From Aquincola sp. (GTDB lineage Bacteria; Pseudomonadota; Gammaproteobacteria; Burkholderiales; Burkholderiaceae_C), in assembly GCA_022841885.1 (NCBI GenBank), contig JALHQP010000030.1, positions 1 to 32,310 on the forward strand: a stretch of 32,310 nt of DNA, given 5' to 3'. Each line of letters begins with the position of its first letter. Positions within the stretch are counted from its first letter, which is position 1. A program made the translations under genes and the position numbers. Shown piece after piece: positions 25,199 to 32,310 of the stretch. Under the pieces are notes generated by a model that searched no databases, was not told the DNA's origin, and saw only the letters and a list, made by a program, of their open reading frames with translations.

Positions 25199-27517
25199 TC
25201 AATCCTTCATCGGCGCCAACATGCTGCGCGCGCGGCCGGCGCCCTTGGCTGCATACAGGGCCTCGTCCGCGCGCTTCAGCAGTGCGGCCGCGTCTTCGTG
25301 CGGCGAGCCGCTCCACTGCGCGACGCCGATTGACAAGGTGACATGGGCGCCCGCCTGCGGGTCTCCGTGCGGCAGGGCCAGCCGCGCCATCTCGTCTTGG
25401 CATCGCTGCGCGACAGCGAGCCCGGCCTTGGCGTCGGCGTGCGGCAGCAGGATCGCGAACTCCTCGCCCCCGTAGCGCGCGACCAACTCGCCGGGGCGGC
25501 GCGACTGCTGCGCCAGCATGTCGGCCACCCCCTGCAGCGCACGATCACCCTGAGGGTGGCCGTGCCGGTCGTTGTAACGCTTGAAGTGGTCGATGTCGAT
25601 CAGCAACAAGGACAGCGGCGCATCGTAGCGCCGCACCCGCTGCATTTCCTCGTGCAGGCGTTGGTCGAAGCGCCGACGGTTGGCCACGCCGGTCAGGGCA
25701 TCGGTGATCGACAGTGTTTCGAGCGCGGCGTTCGCCTCGCGCAACGAGGCAGCCGCGGTCTGTGCCTCGGCGCGTGCGGTCTCGGCGGCCTGGCGCGCCT
25801 GCATCAGGTCGGTCACATCGGCGCGCACGCCGGCCAGACCACCATCGCGCGTGCGCTGTTCATGGATGCGCAACCAGCGCCCGCCGGGCAGCTGCTGCAG
25901 GATCGGGTCGCCGCCGGGCTCGCGGTGCTGGCGCAGGCGTTGCGCGATCCAGGCCTCAGGGTCGGCTGCGGCCTGTGGGTACTGCCCGCGCTCGAGGCCG
26001 TAGCGCAGCAGCGACTCGAAACTTGCGCCCGGCGCCAGGGCCGGAGCCGACTCGCGGTAGATCTCCCGGTAGCGACGATTGCACAGCACAAGACGGTCAT
26101 CCGCGTCATACAACGCAAAGCCGTCGGGTAGCGCGTCGAGTGCGTCGTCGAGCAAACGGCGCGCGGCCTGTTCCGCGCTGCGCTGCCGGATCGCCTCGCT
26201 CACGTCCAGACGCACGACGACAATGCCGCCACTGCCGATGCGCGTCTCGTAGATGTGGATCCACGAGCCGTCGGCGGCCTGCTGCAGCCGCGGCTCGTCG
26301 TGGCCCCGCCTATGCGCGGCCATGCGCTCTGCGAACCAGGTTTCCTCGCGACCGCGCGCCTCCGGGAGCAGGCCGCGCGCCAAGCTGAGCCGGACCAGGC
26401 CCTCGAACGGCGTGCCAGGCAAGGTGGCTGCGTCGAAGTACGGGTACAGGTCGAGCATGCGCCGATTGAACAAGGTCAGGCGATCGTCGGCGTCGTAGAT
26501 CTCCACGGCTGCGGGCATCGCCTCGATGGCGTCGTGCAGCAGACGCTGGGCCTGCGCCGCCGCCTCGCGCTGCTGTATCAACTCGCTCACGTCCAGGCGC
26601 ACGCCGATGATGCAGCCGTTGCTGCCGCGGGACTCGTACACCTGCAGCCAGCGGCCGTCGGCGAGTTGCTGCAGCAGCGGCGCACGCGCATTGCCGCGCG
26701 TGGCCAGGCGTTGCGCCAGCCACGCCTCGTCCTGTCCGCTCGCCTGCGGCAGCAGGCCCAGCTCGAGCGAGCGCCGGACCATGGCCTCGAACGACAGGCC
26801 CTGGGTCATCAGCTCGGCCACATGCGGGTACATACCGGCCAACTGGCGGTTGTGCACCACCAGGCGGTCGTTCTCGTCGTAGATCTCGATACCCGCCGGC
26901 ATGGCCTCGATCGCATCGCGCAGTTGGCGGTGCGCCCGCTCGGCCTCGGCCCGCGCCTGGGCCAAATCCTGCTCGCGTTCAATCAAGTCGGTGACATCGA
27001 CCGAATAGCTCAGCAGGTTGCCATTGACCAGGCGTTGTTCGCTGATGCGGCGCCAACTTCCGTCGGGCATCTGGCGCAGCATGGTGTCGCCTGCCAGCGC
27101 AAGGTGCTGGCCGAGCCGTTCGGCGATCCAGGCCTCCTCGCGGCCCTTGGCCTGCGGGACGGCCCCGGCCTGCACGCGGTTGCGCAGCAGCGCTTCGAAC
27201 GAGATGCCGGTTGGCAGGTCGGCCTCGGTCAGTCCGTATACGCGCCGGAAGTCGGCGTTGGCATACAGCAGGCGGTCATCGCGGTCCCACACGACGACCG
27301 CGGTCTGCATCGCGTCGAGCATGCGCTGCCAGCGATGGCGCTCGCGCTCGACGTCGCTGTGCAGGCGCCAGAACCCCACCGAGATGGTCAGGCCGATGAA
27401 CAGCGCGACCCATGCGCCCGGCCACCACTGCAACGCGAGCGAGGCCGTCAGCAGCAGGAAGCCGGCGACCATGGCCGCCAGCCACAGGGCGCGCGGAGGG
27501 ATGTGTGGGCGTTTCAC
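25199..27517 (-). CDS. Membrane-associated diguanylate cyclase with four PAS domains
   Basis: A 772-residue sensor that should make c-di-GMP from two GTP. GTG at 27517 overlaps the upstream stop as GTGA and gives a basic start with two membrane helices (about 10-29 and 34-50). A longer reading from 27808 adds an unlikely Arg-rich leader and is rejected. Four PAS repeats of PAS_7 type follow at about 66-178, 200-315, 327-445 and 455-572. After a coiled linker comes a GGDEF domain at 600-767 with SITDALTGVANRRRF, LLLIDIDHFKRYND, active-site GGEEF (683-687) and LSIGVAQW. The product-inhibition site RxxD is RPGE (674-677), a D-to-E change. Catalysis looks intact; the PAS ligands are unknown. It is second in a run from the MurU-like gene to the GGDEF/EAL gene. 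Confidence 0.94.
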   Translation of the reverse strand: MKRPHIPPRALWLAAMVAGFLLLTASLALQWWPGAWVALFIGLTISVGFWRLHSDVERERHRWQRMLDAMQTAVVVWDRDDRLLYANADFRRVYGLTEADLPTGISFEALLRNRVQAGAVPQAKGREEAWIAERLGQHLALAGDTMLRQMPDGSWRRISEQRLVNGNLLSYSVDVTDLIEREQDLAQARAEAERAHRQLRDAIEAMPAGIEIYDENDRLVVHNRQLAGMYPHVAELMTQGLSFEAMVRRSLELGLLPQASGQDEAWLAQRLATRGNARAPLLQQLADGRWLQVYESRGSNGCIIGVRLDVSELIQQREAAAQAQRLLHDAIEAMPAAVEIYDADDRLTLFNRRMLDLYPYFDAATLPGTPFEGLVRLSLARGLLPEARGREETWFAERMAAHRRGHDEPRLQQAADGSWIHIYETRIGSGGIVVVRLDVSEAIRQRSAEQAARRLLDDALDALPDGFALYDADDRLVLCNRRYREIYRESAPALAPGASFESLLRYGLERGQYPQAAADPEAWIAQRLRQHREPGGDPILQQLPGGRWLRIHEQRTRDGGLAGVRADVTDLMQARQAAETARAEAQTAAASLREANAALETLSITDALTGVANRRRFDQRLHEEMQRVRRYDAPLSLLLIDIDHFKRYNDRHGHPQGDRALQGVADMLAQQSRRPGELVARYGGEEFAILLPHADAKAGLAVAQRCQDEMARLALPHGDPQAGAHVTLSIGVAQWSGSPHEDAAALLKRADEALYAAKGAGRARSMLAPMKD
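25802..27322 (-). repeat. Four tandem PAS modules (internal gene duplication)
   Basis: The four modules share the phrase order D-A-[MIL]-x-x-[ML]-P (or MQT), a [DE]-x-[DN]-D-R-L core, N-R-[RQ], SFE-[AS]-[ML]-[VL]-R, then a [EDP]-[EA]-[AT]-W-[ILF]-A-[EQ]-R segment and a DG/GG-x-W strand. Repeats two to four are closest; examples are DAIEAMPAGIEIYDENDRL and DAIEAMPAAVEIYDADDRL. This supports recent duplication inside the gene. Confidence 0.85.
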
Positions 27518-28233
27518 GATGGCGCCGCCGAAGGTTCGCCCCCAAGCGCGGCCAGCCGCTCGGGCGTGCCGACATCGGTCCACTCGCCGTCCCAGGCTTG
27601 CGCGCCCAGCCGCCCCGCGCCGAGCGCTGCATCGAGCAGGGGACGCAACTTCATCGGCCGGCCGACCGGGATACCCTCGAACAGCGCGGCGCGGAACAGG
27701 CCGATGCTGGCCCAGGTGCGGCGCGGTGGCTCGGCGGTGGCCAGGCCGCGTGCCGCGTCGAGGCCGAAGTCGCCGACCGGATGGTGCGGCGCATTGGGCA
27801 CGAGCCACAGGTGTGCCAGCGTCCGGGCCTGCGCAAAGCGCAGGGCCGCGCCCGCGTCGAAGCCGAAGCCAGGAGTGAACACGTCGCCCGAGATCACCCA
27901 GAAGTGATCGTGGCCACCCTGCGTCAGCCAGGGCAGGGCCTTGGCGATGCCGCCGGCGGTTTCCAGCGCGCCGCCGTGGTCGCGGCCTTCAGTCGAGTAG
28001 CGGATCGAAAGCCCCCAGCGCGACCCGTTGCCCAGGATGGCCGGGAACTGCTCCTCCAGCCAGGCGGTGTTGATCACGACCTGACTCACGCCCGCCGCGG
28101 CCAGCGCTTCGAGATGCCACTCGATCAGCGGTTTGCCGCGTACGTGCAGCAGCGGCTTCGGGCACGCATCGGTCAGCGGCCGCATGCGCTCGCCGCGGCC
28201 GGCGGCCAGGATCAGGGCGGCAGGTTGGGGCAT
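27514..28233 (-). CDS. Nucleotidyltransferase family protein, MurU-like sugar-1-phosphate uridylyltransferase
   Basis: A 239-residue sugar-phosphate nucleotidyltransferase. The N-terminal signature LILAAGRGERMRPLTDACPK (7-26) binds the nucleotide, and K26 is the expected conserved lysine. Next come PLIEWHLEALAAAGV, VINTAWLEEQ, ISGDVFTPGFGF (metal-binding D) and the C-terminal EWTDVGTPERL. The whole resembles MurU, which converts N-acetylmuramate-1-phosphate to UDP-MurNAc in Pseudomonas cell-wall recycling. A mannose-1-phosphate guanylyltransferase is the main alternative. MurU usually has the kinase AmgK beside it; none is in this window. ATG at 28233. The gene is divergent from tkt across 60 bp and is coupled to the diguanylate cyclase by a GTGA overlap. 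Confidence 0.85.
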   Translation of the reverse strand: MPQPAALILAAGRGERMRPLTDACPKPLLHVRGKPLIEWHLEALAAAGVSQVVINTAWLEEQFPAILGNGSRWGLSIRYSTEGRDHGGALETAGGIAKALPWLTQGGHDHFWVISGDVFTPGFGFDAGAALRFAQARTLAHLWLVPNAPHHPVGDFGLDAARGLATAEPPRRTWASIGLFRAALFEGIPVGRPMKLRPLLDAALGAGRLGAQAWDGEWTDVGTPERLAALGGEPSAAPS

Positions 28234-28293
28234 CGGCAGCCAGTGTAGGGGTGCCGCCTAAAATCGCACTTTGCCCGCCGCCGCCCCACCGAC
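28234..28293. promoter_or_regulatory. Compact divergent promoter region of murU-like gene and tkt
   Basis: Only 60 bp separate the two start codons. TAAAAT (28259..28264) is a good plus-strand -10 that would start a tkt leader of about 23 nt. On the minus strand TACACT (28247..28242) ends 8 nt before the MurU-like ATG, suggesting a near-leaderless transcript. Neither has a good -35. The two -10 boxes are so close that the polymerases would compete. Confidence 0.4.
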
Positions 28294-30369
28294 ATGTCCA
28301 GCCTCGACACCAATCGCGTTCCCGACACCAGCGGCCCGGTGCCGTCCACCGCCGCCAGCCGCGAGGCGCTGATGGCCAACGCGATCCGCGCCCTGGCGAT
28401 GGATGCGGTGCAGCAGGCCAACTCGGGCCACCCGGGCGCGCCGATGGGCATGGCCGAGATGGCCGTCGCGCTGTGGGGCCGCCACCTCAAGCACAACCCG
28501 ACGCACCCGCACTGGCCCGACCGCGACCGCTTCGTGCTGTCCAACGGCCACGCGTCGATGCTGCTGTACGCGCTGCTGCACCTGAGCGGCTATGAGCTGC
28601 CGATGAGCGAGCTGCGCAACTTCCGCCAGCTGCACAGCAAGACGCCGGGCCACCCCGAGGTCGGCATCACGCCGGGCGTGGAGACCACCACCGGCCCGCT
28701 CGGCCAGGGCCTGGCCAACGCGGTGGGCATGGCGCTGGCGGAAAAGCTGCTGGCGCGGGAGTTCAACCGCCCGGGCCATGCGGTGGTCGATCACCAGACC
28801 TATGTTTTCCTCGGCGACGGCTGCCTGATGGAAGGCGTGAGCCACGAGGCCTGCGCACTGGCCGGCGCCTGGAAGCTGAACAAGCTGGTGGCGCTGTACG
28901 ACTGCAACGGCATCTCGATCGACGGCCGTGTCGAGCCCTGGTTCGTCGACGACAGCGCCAAGCGCTTCGAGGCCTACGGCTGGCAGGTGATCGGCCCGCT
29001 CGACGGCCACGACGTCAAGGCGCTCGACGCGGCGATCGCGCAGGCGAAGAAAAGCGCGACGCGGCCGACATTGATCGTCTGCCGCACCAGCATCGGCAAG
29101 GGCGCACCCACGCGCAGCGGCACCGCCAAGGCGCACGGCGAGCCGCTCGGCGGCGACGAGATCAAGGGCACGCGCGCGGCGATCGGCTGGTCGCACGAGC
29201 CCTTCGTCGTGCCCGAGGCGGCCTACTCGGCCTGGGACGCAAAAGCGGCGGGCGTCGAGGCCGAGGCGGCGTGGAGCGCGCGCTTCGCGTCGTACAAGGC
29301 CGCGCACCCCGAACTCGCCGCCGAGCTGGCGCGGCGCCTGAAGGGCGAGCTGCCCAGGGGCTTCGCGCAGACCGCCGTGGACGCGATGGTGGCTGCGCAC
29401 ACCAAGGCCGAGACCGTGGCCTCGCGCAAGGCGAGCCAGATCGCGCTCGAGGCCTTCACCAAGGCGCTGCCCGAAATGCTCGGCGGCTCGGCCGACCTGA
29501 CCGGCTCCAACCTCACCAACACCGCCTCGACGCCGGCACTGCGCATCGGCGACGACGGCGTGCCCAACGGCGGGCGCCACATCAACTATGGCGTGCGCGA
29601 GTTCGGGATGGCTGCGGTGATGAACGGCGTCGCGCTGCACGGCGGCTTCATTCCCTACGGCGGCACCTTCCTGACCTTTTCCGACTACAGCCGCAACGCG
29701 ATCCGCATGGCCGCGCTGATGGGAGTGCGCGTGATCCACGTCTTCACGCACGACTCGATCGGCCTCGGCGAGGACGGGCCGACGCACCAGAGCGTCGAGC
29801 ACGCCGCGAGCCTGCGCCTGATTCCGGGCCTGGACGTCTGGCGCCCCGGCGACACCGCCGAAACGGCGGCGGCCTGGGCCTGCGCGCTCGAGCACCGCAG
29901 CCGCCCGAGCGCGCTGCTGCTGTCGCGCCAGAACCTGCCCTACGCACCCAAGGCCAGCCTGGACCTGATCAGCCGCGGCGCCTACGTGCTGGCCGAGCCG
30001 GCCGAGGTGGGTCTCGCGAAGAAACCGCAGGCGGTGATCGTCGCCACCGGCAGCGAGGTGCAGCTCGCGCTGCATGCGCAGGCGGCGCTGGCCAAGGAGC
30101 ATGGCATCGCGGTGCGCGTGGTGTCGATGCCGAGCACCACGGTGTTCGATCGCCAGAGTGTCGACTACAAGAGCGAGGTGCTGCCGCCCCAGCTGCCGCG
30201 CATCGCGGTCGAGGCCGGCGTCACCGACGGCTGGTGGAAGTACGGCGTGGCCGCCGTCGTGGGCATCGACCGCTACGGCGAGTCGGCACCGGGGGGCGTG
30301 CTGTTCAAGCATTTCAAGATCACCGCGGAGAATGTGACTGCGGTGGTGCGCCAGGTGCTTGGCCACTGA
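28294..30369 (+). CDS. tkt: Transketolase
   Basis: A 691-residue thiamine-diphosphate enzyme that moves two-carbon units between sugar phosphates in the pentose phosphate pathway and Calvin cycle. Seen: [19 protein letters not shown] (44-62), [11 protein letters not shown] (82-92), the ThDP motif GDG (174-176) with N205 in DCNGISIDG, and a second-half [14 protein letters not shown] carrying the Glu that activates ThDP. Further on, [20 protein letters not shown] is the conserved pyrimidine/substrate region. The family length (about 665) is kept, plus a short N-terminal extension of about 20 residues. The ATG at 28294 is the first start after the candidate -10. A small exported-protein gene and gap follow on the same strand. 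Confidence 0.98.
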   Translation: MSSLDTNRVPDTSGPVPSTAASREALMANAIRALAMDAVQQANSGHPGAPMGMAEMAVALWGRHLKHNPTHPHWPDRDRFVLSNGHASMLLYALLHLSGYELPMSELRNFRQLHSKTPGHPEVGITPGVETTTGPLGQGLANAVGMALAEKLLAREFNRPGHAVVDHQTYVFLGDGCLMEGVSHEACALAGAWKLNKLVALYDCNGISIDGRVEPWFVDDSAKRFEAYGWQVIGPLDGHDVKALDAAIAQAKKSATRPTLIVCRTSIGKGAPTRSGTAKAHGEPLGGDEIKGTRAAIGWSHEPFVVPEAAYSAWDAKAAGVEAEAAWSARFASYKAAHPELAAELARRLKGELPRGFAQTAVDAMVAAHTKAETVASRKASQIALEAFTKALPEMLGGSADLTGSNLTNTASTPALRIGDDGVPNGGRHINYGVREFGMAAVMNGVALHGGFIPYGGTFLTFSDYSRNAIRMAALMGVRVIHVFTHDSIGLGEDGPTHQSVEHAASLRLIPGLDVWRPGDTAETAAAWACALEHRSRPSALLLSRQNLPYAPKASLDLISRGAYVLAEPAEVGLAKKPQAVIVATGSEVQLALHAQAALAKEHGIAVRVVSMPSTTVFDRQSVDYKSEVLPPQLPRIAVEAGVTDGWWKYGVAAVVGIDRYGESAPGGVLFKHFKITAENVTAVVRQVLGH

Positions 30370-30394
30370 GCACCCTCAAGACAAGGAGACGGGC

Positions 30395-30934
30395 ATGAAG
30401 ACATGGCACGGCCTGGCGCTGCTGTGGACACTGGGGGCCACCCTGGCCCACGCGCAAACCATCTCCGCCATCAAGGTCGAACCGGCACAGCCCAAGGTCG
30501 GCGAGCCGGTGCAGATCACGGTGCTGTTCGAGAACGCGGACAACCCCAACTGCAACGTGCGCCTGCACTTTGGCGACGGCACGAACCGCGACCACAAGGT
30601 CAACCAGGCCAAGGACGTGCCGCTGGTGCGCAGCCACACGTACAACCAGGCCGGCCAGTACACCGTCAAGGCCGAGGGCAAGACCGCGCTGCCGATGCTC
30701 AAGTGCCTCGGCGCCAACCAGACCGCGCTGGTCAAGGTGGTGGCCGCGGCAACCAAGACGCCGGGCTGCCCGGCGGGCTGGAAGCTCGACGCCAGGAGCG
30801 TCAACAAGAAGACCGGCGCTTACACCTGCGGCGCCAAGGCCGGCACCGCCGCGCCGCCAGCGAAGCCGGACTGCCCGGCGCCCTTGTCCTACTTCGAGAA
30901 CAAGACACGCGGCCAGTTCGGCTGCCGGCCCTGA
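30395..30934 (+). CDS. Exported PKD-like protein with a tandem cysteine repeat
   Basis: A 179-residue protein I cannot assign to a named family. The signal peptide ends near residue 20 (ATLAHA, then QTISAI). A PKD-like beta-sandwich is suggested by RLHFGDGTNRDH (56-67) and SHTYNQAGQYTVKAEG (80-95), with C53 and C104 possibly paired. Two C-terminal units repeat the pattern C-P-A ... [NE]-[NK]-K-T-x-G-x-[YF]-x-C, at 125-145 and 160-177, loosely spaced, giving six cysteines in all. It is probably periplasmic or secreted. A strong ribosome site (AAGGAGAC) precedes ATG at 30395. It sits between tkt (25 nt before) and gap (33 nt after), so it is probably carried on the same mRNA. Why an exported protein lies here is unclear. 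Confidence 0.8.
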   Translation: MKTWHGLALLWTLGATLAHAQTISAIKVEPAQPKVGEPVQITVLFENADNPNCNVRLHFGDGTNRDHKVNQAKDVPLVRSHTYNQAGQYTVKAEGKTALPMLKCLGANQTALVKVVAAATKTPGCPAGWKLDARSVNKKTGAYTCGAKAGTAAPPAKPDCPAPLSYFENKTRGQFGCRP

Positions 30935-31969
<1,035 letters not shown>

Positions 31970-31994
31970 GCGGCGGCGTTCTCCGGTGCCGACG

Positions 31995-32018
31995 AAGGCC
32001 GCCTTGCGCGGCCTTTTT
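31995..32018 (+). terminator. Intrinsic terminator of the tkt-gap unit
   Basis: AAGGCCGC and GCGGCCTT form a perfect 8-bp stem around the loop CTTGC, and the right arm runs into TTTTT (32014..32018). This is the only textbook Rho-independent terminator I see in the window. The pentaloop is the same as in the hairpin before azlC. Confidence 0.85.
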
Positions 32019-32056
32019 CACGCCCGCCGACGGGCTGCGCGCCGCGTTCACACTCA

Positions 32057-32088
32057 TTGACACCTCGCGCCGGGGCGGCCCCTAGACT
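32057..32088 (+). promoter_or_regulatory. Candidate promoter of the right-edge protease gene
   Basis: A perfect -35 TTGACA (32057..32062) and a -10-like TAGACT (32083..32088) are separated by 20 bp, longer than the usual 16-18. The -10 ends 6 nt before the ATG, so the transcript would be leaderless. The promoter lies just past the gap terminator, which fits an independent transcription unit. Confidence 0.4.
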
Positions 32089-32094
32089 GCCGCG

Positions 32095-32310
32095 ATGCGC
32101 CTGCACCGTCTCTGCCTCGCCGTCGCCGCGTTCGCCGCCGCGACCCTGCAACTGCCGGCGCATGCCGAGCGCACGCCGTCGCGGCCCCTGGCGCTGACCG
32201 AGTCGGCATCGAACGCGCGTGTGATCGTCAAGTTCCGCGAGAGCGCCTCGCTGCTGCGTGCCCATGCGCTCGCCGCCGGCGGCGCGGCGGCCGACGTGGC
32301 GGGCGTCGCC
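32095..32310 (+). CDS. Partial CDS: probable secreted S8 (subtilisin-like) serine protease, N-terminus
   Basis: The first 72 codons of a gene that runs off the right edge. The start MRLHRLCLAVAAFAAATLQL leads into a signal peptide, probably cleaved after AHA (about residue 24). ARVIVKFRESASLLRAHAL (41-59) resembles the beginning of the inhibitor propeptide of secreted S8 proteases, where VIVKF or VIVKFR is common. The catalytic Asp/His/Ser region is outside the window, so the family call is an inference from this segment and the signal peptide. The gene is downstream of gap but separated from it by a terminator and has its own candidate promoter. Confidence 0.55.
   Translation, partial: MRLHRLCLAVAAFAAATLQLPAHAERTPSRPLALTESASNARVIVKFRESASLLRAHALAAGGAAADVAGVA

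Noticed and set aside
25197-25403. A longer isomerase starting at 25403
   Set aside because: The added residues read out of frame through the cyclase GGDEF domain. GTG at 25196 gives the conserved MKRIDFWFDP start.
27518-27808. A longer diguanylate cyclase starting at 27808
   Set aside because: The extra 97 residues are an Arg/Ala/Gly-rich shadow of the MurU-like gene. GTG at 27517 gives a normal membrane-anchored N-terminus and a GTGA junction.

Overview
The window is GC-rich chromosomal DNA, about 70% G+C by eye. It looks like a betaproteobacterium of the order Burkholderiales, probably near the Rubrivivax/Leptothrix/Methylibium group. That placement is an inference from gene content and order: a TIGR02099/YhdP giant protein beside a nitrilase and glnE, yajC-secD-secF, and smg-dprA-LysM back to back with def-fmt. 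I see no tRNA, rRNA, CRISPR array, insertion sequence or prophage. Most genes are ordinary core genes, densely packed, often with GTG starts and with overlapping or abutting ends.

Layout. (1) 1-9134: glnE (-) is divergent from yhdP and a Nit1-type amidase (+), which collide tail to tail with a UbiH-like FAD monooxygenase (-). (2) 9321-14921 (+): yajC, secD, secF (accessory Sec translocon), then a large DUF1631 protein. (3) 14967-17707 (-): lysM-domain exported protein, dprA and smg, read in that order. (4) 17914-19387 (+): def and fmt, which together handle N-formylmethionine. (5) 19448-21807 (+): a small lipoprotein, an exported GIN/DUF2807 repeat protein, and the two-subunit exporter AzlC/AzlD. 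(6) pgk (+), 21824-23017. (7) 23036-28233 (-): a tightly coupled run of a MurU-like nucleotidyltransferase, a diguanylate cyclase with four PAS repeats, a DsbA-fold isomerase, and a GGDEF/EAL gene broken by an in-frame amber codon. (8) 28294-31969 (+): transketolase, an unrecognised exported PKD-like cysteine-repeat protein, and GAPDH, closed by a good intrinsic terminator. (9) The first 72 codons of a probable secreted S8 protease run off the right edge.

How the genes fit together: pgk, tkt and gap serve central carbon metabolism (glycolysis, pentose phosphate or Calvin cycle), and are split by the minus-strand signalling block. The Sec, YhdP and LysM genes serve the envelope. The minus-strand block holds opposing c-di-GMP synthesis and breakdown genes, with the phosphodiesterase partner apparently disrupted.

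I found no clearly new multi-gene system. The points most worth following are the amber codon in the GGDEF/EAL gene, the four-fold PAS duplication, the periodic SGSGD protein, the exported Cys-repeat protein between tkt and gap, and several start codons that sit 6-8 nt after a -10-like hexamer, as expected for leaderless transcripts.
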